Origin: Leptospira sp.
GTDB taxonomy: Bacteria > Spirochaetota > Leptospiria > Leptospirales > Leptospiraceae
Direction: 5' to 3'
Assembly (NCBI GenBank): GCA_027531445.1
Contig: JAPZRK010000063.1
Span: forward strand, 1 to 5,151
DNA: 5,151 nt
The first letter of the stretch is position 1, and the number at the start of each line of letters is the position of its first letter. This document shows, piece after piece, positions 1 through 5,151 of the stretch. The translations under genes were made by a program, and so were the position numbers. The notes beneath the pieces were generated by a model. That model saw only the letters and a list, made by a program, of their open reading frames with translations. It was not told the DNA's origin and ran no database searches.

Positions 1-183
1 GCAAAAGTGATCATTCGAGAAGGGAAATACCGTCAGATTCGACGAATGTTTGTTATGCTCGGAAAGGAAGTGACATACTTACGTCGAGAAAAGATGGGTT
101 CCATTTCACTCGACCCAAGTCTAGCAGTTGGAACTTATAGAGAATTGACACCTGAAGAAATTTCCTCACTACTCACAAATTAA
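1..183 (+). CDS. RsuA-family 16S rRNA pseudouridine synthase, C-terminal part (5' end outside window)
   Basis: The frame is open from base 1 to a TAA at 181-183 and gives the last 60 residues of a protein that begins outside the window. Visible is the end of the catalytic domain of the RsuA/RluB/RluE/RluF pseudouridine synthases: IREGKYRQIRRMF near the start, then a Gly-x-x-Val strand, the RRE-(x)2-G turn, and SLDPSLAVGTYRELTPEEI at the end. The last stretch (Leu-x-Pro/Ala-Gly-x-Tyr-Arg-x-Leu-Thr-x-Glu-Glu) resembles RsuA, which converts U516 of 16S rRNA, more than RluB, which acts on 23S rRNA. The catalytic Asp and the N-terminal S4 domain lie upstream and cannot be seen, so the exact target is inferred. 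The gene ends 37 bases before the next plus-strand gene with no clear terminator between, so the two may share a transcript. Confidence 0.9.
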   Translation, partial: AKVIIREGKYRQIRRMFVMLGKEVTYLRREKMGSISLDPSLAVGTYRELTPEEISSLLTN

Positions 184-220
184 GATTGCATCTCTTTCTC
201 TCATTGCTTGAATCAAGTTC

Positions 221-808
221 ATGGTAATTAGCACTTTTTTGTCAGATTTTTTTCTTTCCTGCGTTTCCTTATTTATGGCCTACAAGTTCAAAGGATTGTC
301 ATCCGTTTCCGCACGTGCCGCCCTTTATGCCTTTTCTTTTGTTGGTATATCAGCAGGTCTTGGTTCCTTGCACTTTTTGGGAGTCAATGCCATAGATCCT
401 GTTTACAAGTTTACGATCGGCCTGGCGGGTTGCGTTGGTGTCCCTCTACTCGGTGTTAGCTTTTTTCATTTCGGCATTCGCCCATTATCTGATAAACTTT
501 TCTTTTTTAAGTTTTTCGGAATGCTCATCGCGTTTCTTTTTTTCACTTACATCTATCCGTTTCCACTTTACGCAACCATTGCAAGTGGTCTTGCGATGGT
601 CATCGTAATCGTCGTTAGTATTATGAAATTTTCCAGGGAAAGAAATGGAGCCATTTTAGGTCTAGTAGGTGCGGTCCTTTTTATCCTTGCAGGACTTGTG
701 ATCGGTACATCCGGTTCTCGCGGTCCCATATTGAATGTGGATCTCTTTCACGTGGGTCTTGCCATTGCCAATTACTGCATTGGAAGCTCGATCTTGAGAT
801 TGAAGTAG
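221..808 (+). CDS. Small polytopic membrane protein, about seven membrane segments (DUF6962-like), function unknown
   Basis: This 195-residue, strongly hydrophobic protein has segments at roughly residues 4-22, 33-54, 64-84, 93-110, 112-133, 144-164 and 172-192, so it should sit in the inner membrane. Polar residues within or beside segments stand out: Ser8-Asp9, Ser49 and His51 (GSLH), His83 (FHFG), Asp174 and His177 (DLFHVGL). The opening 'FLSDFFLSC' and closing 'DLFHVGLAIANYCIG' recall the uncharacterised DUF6962 family, by memory only. A seven-segment layout with scattered Ser/Asp/His recalls the CREST hydrolases (alkaline ceramidase, PAQR), but I do not claim enzymatic activity. ATG 221 is chosen because an in-frame TGA at 209-211 closes the frame just upstream. 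No good ribosome site precedes it. It converges with the minus-strand thioesterase gene, with 5 bases between stops. Confidence 0.7.
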   Translation: MVISTFLSDFFLSCVSLFMAYKFKGLSSVSARAALYAFSFVGISAGLGSLHFLGVNAIDPVYKFTIGLAGCVGVPLLGVSFFHFGIRPLSDKLFFFKFFGMLIAFLFFTYIYPFPLYATIASGLAMVIVIVVSIMKFSRERNGAILGLVGAVLFILAGLVIGTSGSRGPILNVDLFHVGLAIANYCIGSSILRLK

Positions 809-813
809 ATCAG

Positions 814-1653
814 CTACGCCTTTTCAATAAAGCGTTCGACTCTGGCAAAGAATTCCTGAGGTGCCTTTCTAGGACGAGAAGTAGAGAGGGCCACAAACAA
901 CTGTTCATCTCTCATTGAGGCGAGAAGATTCCCTTTCTCGTCTAAGATATCTTGTCGAAAGTAAAATCTGATTTTTTCAAAAGAATCGATCCAACTGAGT
1001 AGTTTGATTTTGGTTCCAGGTTCGGGTAGTGAATAAATTTGGATTTCACCACCCATAAAGAAAGTCGTTGAATCTGTTTCTTTGATAAGATTTAAGTCCA
1101 CGATCTCTTTAAAAAATAAAAAACGTCCTTCTTCAAAAACCTTCCAAACAGATTCAGATGGAAGGTTCCAAAAACAGCTCATATCACTGAATGGAATGGA
1201 AAGAGTATGTTCGATACATACTTGTTCATTTTGCCTTTTGCGCAATGTACTTTGATTCCAAGGTTCTTGTCTCACCGGAACAGAATCTAATATGAGTTTT
1301 GTGCCATCGGGATTTTTTAAATAAGCGGATGCAAACATCTCACATGCTTTTTTACCAGTTTGGTCTTGGATTGTATGGTGGAAGTACAACTGGCCCTCGG
1401 TATCTCTTTGTAAGTCCGTGATGATGTCGAGCAGTGCTCCAGCAAATTGTTGGCTGAGGAAACGAACGAAGGTGGCTCCCGATACAAATTGGATGCCCTT
1501 TTCTAGGCAGGTGTGAACACCATATCCCAACTCCTCAAGAAGAGAAAATCTTCCATCATAGCTGAACCGTTCATAGGTGCGACTTGTAACATGTCGATTC
1601 CAATCAAGATCATAGAAATGTGTGTGCAGCGAGATGGTTTTCTGAAGTGCCAT
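814..1653 (-). CDS. Double-hotdog thioesterase-like protein (acyl-ACP/acyl-CoA thioesterase type)
   Basis: The 279 residues look like two tandem hotdog domains, about 8-130 and 148-275. The first starts with HTHFYDLDWNRHVTSRTY, matching the YbgC/FatA-type signature (Asp-x-Asp, then N/G-His-Val), with Asp15 and Asp17 as candidate catalytic acids and a helix running on through RFSLLEELGY. The second has the matching helix (VFEEGRFLFFKEI, about 172-184) and strands, but its active-site loop (SDMSCFWNLPSES) lacks the D-x-N-x-H-V pattern, so only the first domain is likely catalytic. The expected role is cytoplasmic hydrolysis of an acyl thioester; the substrate is unknown. It is the last gene of the operon, 19 bases after the polymerase stop. 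ATG 1653 is the first possible start because an in-frame TGA lies at 1657-1659. A GAGG sits only one base from the ATG, closer than usual, inside a small hairpin. Confidence 0.75.
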   Translation of the reverse strand: MALQKTISLHTHFYDLDWNRHVTSRTYERFSYDGRFSLLEELGYGVHTCLEKGIQFVSGATFVRFLSQQFAGALLDIITDLQRDTEGQLYFHHTIQDQTGKKACEMFASAYLKNPDGTKLILDSVPVRQEPWNQSTLRKRQNEQVCIEHTLSIPFSDMSCFWNLPSESVWKVFEEGRFLFFKEIVDLNLIKETDSTTFFMGGEIQIYSLPEPGTKIKLLSWIDSFEKIRFYFRQDILDEKGNLLASMRDEQLFVALSTSRPRKAPQEFFARVERFIEKA

Positions 1654-1667
1654 GCCTCATTCGGCAT
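1652..1667 (-). promoter_or_regulatory. Short hairpin over the ribosome site and start codon of the thioesterase gene
   Basis: On the mRNA strand, AUGCC and GGCAU form a 5-bp stem around the six-base loop GAAUGA. The second arm covers the AU of the start codon and part of the only purine-rich ribosome site (GAGG). The polymerase stop is just upstream at 1675-1673, so ribosomes finishing the polymerase could open this stem and couple translation. A five-pair stem is weak and could be chance. Confidence 0.25.
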
Positions 1668-1672
1668 TGGGG

Positions 1673-3991
1673 TCAGGTTCCTGTAAAGAGTTTTTGAACA
1701 TTGTTCATGAACGGCAAGTGCAATTGTTCTGATACAAGTGCATTAAAATCCGAAAAACTAGCAAATGCCGACCAGACTTCCTTAAAAGAAGAGAGTAGTA
1801 GGTTGCGATAGTATTCACGATCAATCCGAACCTTGCGACTGTTTGGAGATGATTGCAAAACTTCTTCTGCGATGTAACGATTTTCCTTGCTCTGCGATCT
1901 GCGATTGGAAACAAGATAGCGAATCTTTTCACCTGCTTGGACGCTCATACCCATTTCCTTCAATTGGCCAAGTGAAAGGGAAGTCGCTCCATCCACTTCG
2001 TATTCTTCTGGCTCTTGTGATGTTGATTTTTGAATCAGGAGATCTTTCCAGTCTACAGTTTCTTTCTTTAACGCCTCATCATATTTATGATAGATGGCTA
2101 AGATATAGGACTCACCATCACGTATCTCTTGTATGGTGGAACAAGTAGACATCCATTCAATCATTTCGAGCTGTGCTTTACGAATTAGATAGGGAAGATC
2201 TTTTCTACGAGAGCCAATCCCTCTTGATTTTAATACTCCTGTCTCAAATCGTCCCAAGTAACGATTGGCAACTGGCATCTGTGGATCCGCAGTAGAAGGA
2301 GGAAAGAGCAACCAACTATAGACTCCGTCTACATCAATTTTAACCTGTGTCTTTTGTTGGATCGCCTGACAAAGTATATACAACTCTTCTTTGGAAAATG
2401 GACTCCTATCTGCCTTTTGTATGAAGATACTATCTGTAATGGCATGGATCAACACATAACCAAAATCTTCAGCAATGTCTTTTGCAGTAAGAAGCTTTTC
2501 GCGACCAAATGCAGTGACCGACTCGTGACTTTCCAAACGACCAAATTTTGCATTACGATATCCGAGATAACCGAAGGAAGTGACAAGCATCCATTTGAGG
2601 CTGGATTGTTTTGCGTTATAGGAATCTGACAACACGCCTGTATGTTCTTTTTTTTTGTCTTTATAATATGCCCTTCGTTCTAGAATGTGAGCCAGGGCTT
2701 CAGAAACTATGCCTGTCCTTCGATCACAGATCGTATAACCAAGCTTTGGTACTTTGGGGACATTTGGATCATCATGACAACACTGACAATTGACACACTC
2801 TGGCGAAATGTTGTGAATTACCATAATGCTGGGATACATTTGTGCAAAATCAAGCTGAGCGACATTTTCCATGGCCTTGCCGAGTGAAACATCTGGCTGA
2901 AATACAAGTCCACCTCTATCTGCATTTAATAATTGCAAGGCGGTCTTAGGGGATTCGATGGCGCTCTTTTGCCAAGGCACGAGATATTCCATACGCAATG
3001 CCACATCTGTTTCGATGTAGGTAAGTGCTTTGCCCGTTGAGGCACGGGCCATCTTTTGGATGGGCATCCGCGAAATCCGAGCCAGTTCAATGATACCAAG
3101 GAGATCCGATTCTTTGTATAAAAAGCTATTTCTTGAATCGATATGCCAACGACCAAACAGTGGATAGGAGGGAGCACGAAAGACAGTCATTCCATAAGTA
3201 TTGAAACTTGTACCTTTGGTTTGGATCTGCCGACGGATGGGCGCAAAAACATCCCGATCAAAGTTGGTTTTGAATTTTAATCTTTGAGCATGAGCAAATA
3301 AATATGGGAATATAACTTGGTCTCCATAGGCAGTGAGCACAATGTCGGGATCTTCTTCTTTTAGAAACTGATTGATCTCTCTCAGGATTTGTTCGGGGCT
3401 TCGGCTAGGAACGGCGACTCTCCTCGTAGAAGTGGACAATAGAATCGTGTTGTTTTCTATGGGAATCCTTTGGCTTTTTTCTAGGGCAAGCGAAATGGTC
3501 TTTAATGGCGGCAGATTATATTCCAAATCACGAATATTTGTGAGAGCTCGTAGGGTTGTGATTTTATTTTCTAGGCCAATTTGTTCAAAGACAACTTCCA
3601 TCTTGCACATTGGGTAGATATTTTTTTCTAGCATATAACTAATCGTTACATCAATGTCTGAATGGTAGATATCAAACTTACCGTACAAAGCGTAGAGTTT
3701 GCGAGTGATTTTGGAAAGTAGAGAGGGTTTTGAAATGACAAGTTTTAGAACTTGCACCTTTCTATTTTCGTAGAATAGAATTCTTTCTGCGAAGGTGGGA
3801 ATTTCAGCTAGGCTGTCCAATTCATATAAACGTTTTACAAGTTTGCGCAAAAGTTCCGGTGCACCTCTCGCATAAATCGTAGGATGGAACTGGTCATAGT
3901 AGAGGGTCGTATTGCCTACATCGTCTTTCAACCAAATGTAGATCTTGTTTTCGATATGATAGATATCGAATAGATAACCTGAGGATCTCAT
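1673..3991 (-). CDS. Family-B DNA polymerase of the PolB2 type, proofreading site apparently degenerate
   Basis: This 772-residue protein spans a complete family-B polymerase. Residues 1-140 form the N-terminal domain and about 160-340 an exonuclease-like fold. Motif A is LDFAQMYPSIM with Asp381. Motif B is LKWMLVTSFGYLGY with Lys466. Motif C is HAITDS with Asp520. The (K)xRY element is Asn576-Arg577-Tyr578, followed by a thumb. Motif C normally reads YxDTDS; here Ile518 replaces the first Asp while the second, a metal ligand, is kept. Exo I aligns to SLALEKS, with Ala169 where the catalytic Asp belongs; exo II aligns to TAYGDQVIFPYL; no YxxxD exo III is seen. The stretches ARASTGKAL, LLNADRGGLVFQP and NRYLGRFETGVLKSRGI match what I recall of bacterial and archaeal PolB2 proteins. 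A Cys cluster (399, 402, 404, 405, 422) follows motif A. The start overlaps the previous stop as ATGA, with AGGA three bases upstream. The likely role is gap filling or translesion synthesis. Confidence 0.93.
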   Translation of the reverse strand: MRSSGYLFDIYHIENKIYIWLKDDVGNTTLYYDQFHPTIYARGAPELLRKLVKRLYELDSLAEIPTFAERILFYENRKVQVLKLVISKPSLLSKITRKLYALYGKFDIYHSDIDVTISYMLEKNIYPMCKMEVVFEQIGLENKITTLRALTNIRDLEYNLPPLKTISLALEKSQRIPIENNTILLSTSTRRVAVPSRSPEQILREINQFLKEEDPDIVLTAYGDQVIFPYLFAHAQRLKFKTNFDRDVFAPIRRQIQTKGTSFNTYGMTVFRAPSYPLFGRWHIDSRNSFLYKESDLLGIIELARISRMPIQKMARASTGKALTYIETDVALRMEYLVPWQKSAIESPKTALQLLNADRGGLVFQPDVSLGKAMENVAQLDFAQMYPSIMVIHNISPECVNCQCCHDDPNVPKVPKLGYTICDRRTGIVSEALAHILERRAYYKDKKKEHTGVLSDSYNAKQSSLKWMLVTSFGYLGYRNAKFGRLESHESVTAFGREKLLTAKDIAEDFGYVLIHAITDSIFIQKADRSPFSKEELYILCQAIQQKTQVKIDVDGVYSWLLFPPSTADPQMPVANRYLGRFETGVLKSRGIGSRRKDLPYLIRKAQLEMIEWMSTCSTIQEIRDGESYILAIYHKYDEALKKETVDWKDLLIQKSTSQEPEEYEVDGATSLSLGQLKEMGMSVQAGEKIRYLVSNRRSQSKENRYIAEEVLQSSPNSRKVRIDREYYRNLLLSSFKEVWSAFASFSDFNALVSEQLHLPFMNNVQKLFTGT

Positions 3992-4260
3992 CCGTCCTGT
4001 TGCCGTTGCATCTGGATTTGTTTGAGTTCGTTTCGTAAAACAGAGATCTCTTTTTTGAGTTCGATGACCATGGTCATAAGCATCGAGTCAATGGGGTAGG
4101 GAGATGCGGCCATCACACCTGCTTGCACTTGGAGCTTAGCTGTGCGAATCAAATCATCGAATATCTCTTGGTCAGATCTCCGCAAGGCACGCCGGAACTC
4201 AGAAAGGCTCTCTTCGATTTGTGCCACTTGTCTGGAATAAGGAGCAATCGTTCTTCCCAT
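3988..4260 (-). CDS. Small conserved helical protein of PolB2 operons (starts MGRT), function unknown
   Basis: The 90-residue protein is charged and almost wholly helical, with no membrane segment and no signal peptide. It opens with MGRTIAPYS. A basic-acidic stretch follows (FRRALRRSDQEIFDDLI, about 22-38), then an Ala-rich turn ending in AASPYPIDSM. A C-terminal helix (about 56-87) has heptad-like hydrophobic spacing and could form a coiled coil. From memory, very similar small proteins (MGRT..., F/W-RRALR-x-D/E-D, then A-x-P) lie beside PolB2 genes in other bacteria, so I expect a polymerase or DNA-complex accessory factor; this is inference. Its stop overlaps the polymerase start (ATGA), which implies coupled translation and fixed stoichiometry. 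It starts 8 bases after the RecA-like gene. No ribosome site precedes its ATG, so it probably depends on coupling as well. The conserved MGRT opening supports this start. Confidence 0.8.
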   Translation of the reverse strand: MGRTIAPYSRQVAQIEESLSEFRRALRRSDQEIFDDLIRTAKLQVQAGVMAASPYPIDSMLMTMVIELKKEISVLRNELKQIQMQRQQDG

Positions 4261-4268
4261 ACAATCGA

Positions 4269-4877
4269 TTAGGCGGCAGACAGTTCAGGTACCTTTCGTA
4301 CCTTGATGCGAGAAAGTCCATCGTCTATTTGTAGCTCCCAAAGATCACGTGAAGCATTTAACAACTTTGGAAAGAAGGTCTGAAAATTCTCATGACGGTA
4401 GCGCATCGACTCGATCACCACAATTGGGATCTTCTTTGCATGAAAGCCCTCAAGGCAAGCAAGCATCTTATGTAAAAGGTGCAACCCTTCGTCATTCTGC
4501 ACATCTCCGTCTAAGAACTGTTTGCAAGGAGCTAGTAAAAAATAGATCGTATTTTCAGCGACATGATTCGAAATATCATACAAGGTATCAAGGATCTGGT
4601 AGGGAGTGAATGCCCTTTGGACAAAAATACTTTCGAGTAAGGGCTCAGGTGCAATGTTCTGCTTGCGTGTCTCATTCGTAATCACAAATGGATTGAAACG
4701 TATGGCGCAGTCTAGGTTGAAAACATGGAAGCCGGAACGAGCAAGGGCATACTCCCAATGGAGGCCGAGCCTGTAGATGCCCTTATCTCCCGTAAGCATA
4801 GCCATACCCTTTCGGTCCCATTGGGCAATGGGTGCATAGATGTCGGATTCACGTAGAGGGAGAACAGAAGAAGCCAT
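4269..4877 (-). CDS. RecA/RadA-like protein with degenerate P-loop, first gene of the PolB2 operon
   Basis: This 202-residue cytosolic protein has the strand-helix rhythm of a RecA-type core. A Walker A position is visible at residues 26-37 (AMLTGDKGIYRL): Gly30 fits, but Tyr-Arg-Leu stands where Gly-Lys-Ser/Thr is needed, so ATP binding is doubtful. The next strand (FHVFNLDCA, about 50-58) fits the second RecA strand. A Walker B-like strand is IYFLLAPCKQFLD (111-123), and a further strand is KIPIVVIE. The block RFNPF ... FVQRAFTPYQILDTL (60-99) resembles RecA-like proteins that I recall beside PolB2 genes (R-A-F-T-x-Y-Q). It probably serves as a scaffold or recombinase-like partner of the polymerase, much as ImuA serves ImuB/DnaE2; this is inference. 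ATG 4877 has no ribosome site and abuts a promoter-like sequence, so a leaderless message is likely. The next in-frame Met (25) would cut into the core. Confidence 0.7.
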   Translation of the reverse strand: MASSVLPLRESDIYAPIAQWDRKGMAMLTGDKGIYRLGLHWEYALARSGFHVFNLDCAIRFNPFVITNETRKQNIAPEPLLESIFVQRAFTPYQILDTLYDISNHVAENTIYFLLAPCKQFLDGDVQNDEGLHLLHKMLACLEGFHAKKIPIVVIESMRYRHENFQTFFPKLLNASRDLWELQIDDGLSRIKVRKVPELSAA

Positions 4878-4900
4878 GTATACTATATATATGTATGGTA
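4876..4900. repeat. Short AT-rich repeat overlapping the operon promoter
   Basis: ATGTATACTAT (4876-4886) recurs as ATGTATGGTAT (4890-4900 by best alignment) with two mismatches, joined by an alternating TA run. The same bases hold an inverted repeat, ATAC (4880-4883) and GTAT (4893-4896), separated by nine bases. It covers the -10 region and touches the start codon, where a repressor could block transcription. Low sequence complexity weakens the case. Confidence 0.3.
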
Positions 4901-5151
4901 TTTATTTGTAAAGTATTTTTGTTTTATTTGGGTAGGCTAATGTGGAATAGGTGAAACCGGAAAACTACAATCACGCAAGTATAATGGAGAATTAAAGTCG
5001 CAAGCGTGGGGAATTATGTCTCATATCGCAAAGAAGAGAATGCCTCTTTCTTTTTTCTCTCAGATTTTCGCAAAGCAAGTGGGGCAATGTAGATTCAAAT
5101 TAAAACTGGATTCTTGTTTCTAAAGATAAAGATTAGTCACATATGCCGAAC
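4878..5151. other. Intergenic region upstream of the PolB2 operon
   Basis: This is the only sizeable stretch without a supported gene. The left 35 bases carry the minus-strand operon promoter. A perfect TATAAT lies on the plus strand at 4980-4985, but no convincing -35 box sits 16-18 bases upstream. A 35-codon plus-strand frame runs 5016-5123, weakly supported. An ATG at 5143 (reading Met-Pro-Asn) could start a plus-strand gene leaving the window. A minus-strand gene ending here is also possible, since all three minus frames hit stops between 5120 and 5151. I see no tRNA, strong terminator or CRISPR repeat. Confidence 0.5.
4884..4912 (-). promoter_or_regulatory. Candidate promoter of the PolB2 operon, apparently leaderless
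   Basis: On the minus strand TTTACA (4912-4907, five of six matches to TTGACA) is followed after 17 bases by TATATA (4889-4884). An alternative -10 is TATAGT (4887-4882) with a longer spacer of 19. Either way transcription would begin at or very near the ATG at 4877, and no Shine-Dalgarno sequence lies in between. The AT-rich composition makes chance -10 matches common, so the exact boxes are uncertain. Confidence 0.4.

Noticed and set aside
207..217. CTTGAATCAAG palindrome before the membrane protein gene
   Set aside because: Arms of five around a single centre base cannot make a useful hairpin, and a single short palindrome is expected by chance.
2926..3177. Minus-strand 83-codon frame inside the polymerase
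   Set aside because: It overlaps the polymerase in another frame and gives an incoherent protein, while the polymerase motifs run unbroken through the region.
1843..3617. Several plus-strand reading frames of 60-101 codons opposite the polymerase gene
   Set aside because: They lie wholly antisense to a well-supported coding region, have no family resemblance and no ribosome sites; they are shadows.
1673..3991. Polymerase as a phage or plasmid protein-primed family-B enzyme
   Set aside because: No TPR1/TPR2-like insertions or terminal-protein gene nearby; the motif wording and neighbours fit cellular PolB2 better.
4349..4609. Plus-strand 86-codon frame opposite the RecA-like gene
   Set aside because: Antisense shadow, with low-complexity polar residues and no recognisable features.
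4878..4940. LexA-type operator before the PolB2 operon
   Set aside because: Each TTTG (4905, 4918, 4927) was checked and none is followed by CAAA after five bases.
1..5151. Mobile element, CRISPR array, tRNA or rRNA
   Set aside because: No transposase, terminal inverted repeats, regular repeat-spacer pattern or tRNA fold was seen on either strand; gene packing looks like ordinary chromosome.

Overview
The window looks like a chromosomal segment of a moderately AT-rich Gram-negative-type bacterium. A spirochaete of the Leptospira group is my best guess, from base composition, codon use and gene families, but no marker gene proves it. All six genes I support are tightly packed. The only long non-coding stretch is the last 274 bases.

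Left part, plus strand (1-808): the tail of an RsuA-family 16S rRNA pseudouridine synthase, then after 37 bases a small polytopic membrane protein of about seven segments with buried-looking Ser/Asp/His residues. This pair converges on a minus-strand operon, with only 5 bases between the facing stop codons.

Right part, minus strand (4877 down to 814): four genes in transcription order. They are a RecA/RadA-like protein whose P-loop has decayed, a 90-residue helical protein starting MGRT, a 772-residue family-B DNA polymerase of the bacterial/archaeal PolB2 type, and a double-hotdog thioesterase-like protein. Spacings are 8 bases, a 4-base ATGA overlap, and 19 bases, so one transcript is likely. 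A candidate promoter lies directly against the first start codon, suggesting a leaderless mRNA.

The main interest is the first three genes. The polymerase keeps the motif A Asp, the motif B Lys and the second motif C Asp. It lacks the first Asp of the DTD motif and shows no intact proofreading site. A polymerase with an unusual active site and no proofreading, encoded with a RecA-like protein lacking a nucleotide-binding loop, resembles in logic the ImuA-ImuB-DnaE2 mutagenesis cassette. I infer a translesion or mutagenic repair module. Archaeal PolB2 (Dpo2 of Sulfolobales) has been linked to damage-induced mutagenesis, which fits. The thioesterase's part in this operon is unexplained.

The region 4878-5151 holds the operon promoter, a plus-strand TATAAT, a doubtful 35-codon reading frame and a possible start codon at the very edge.
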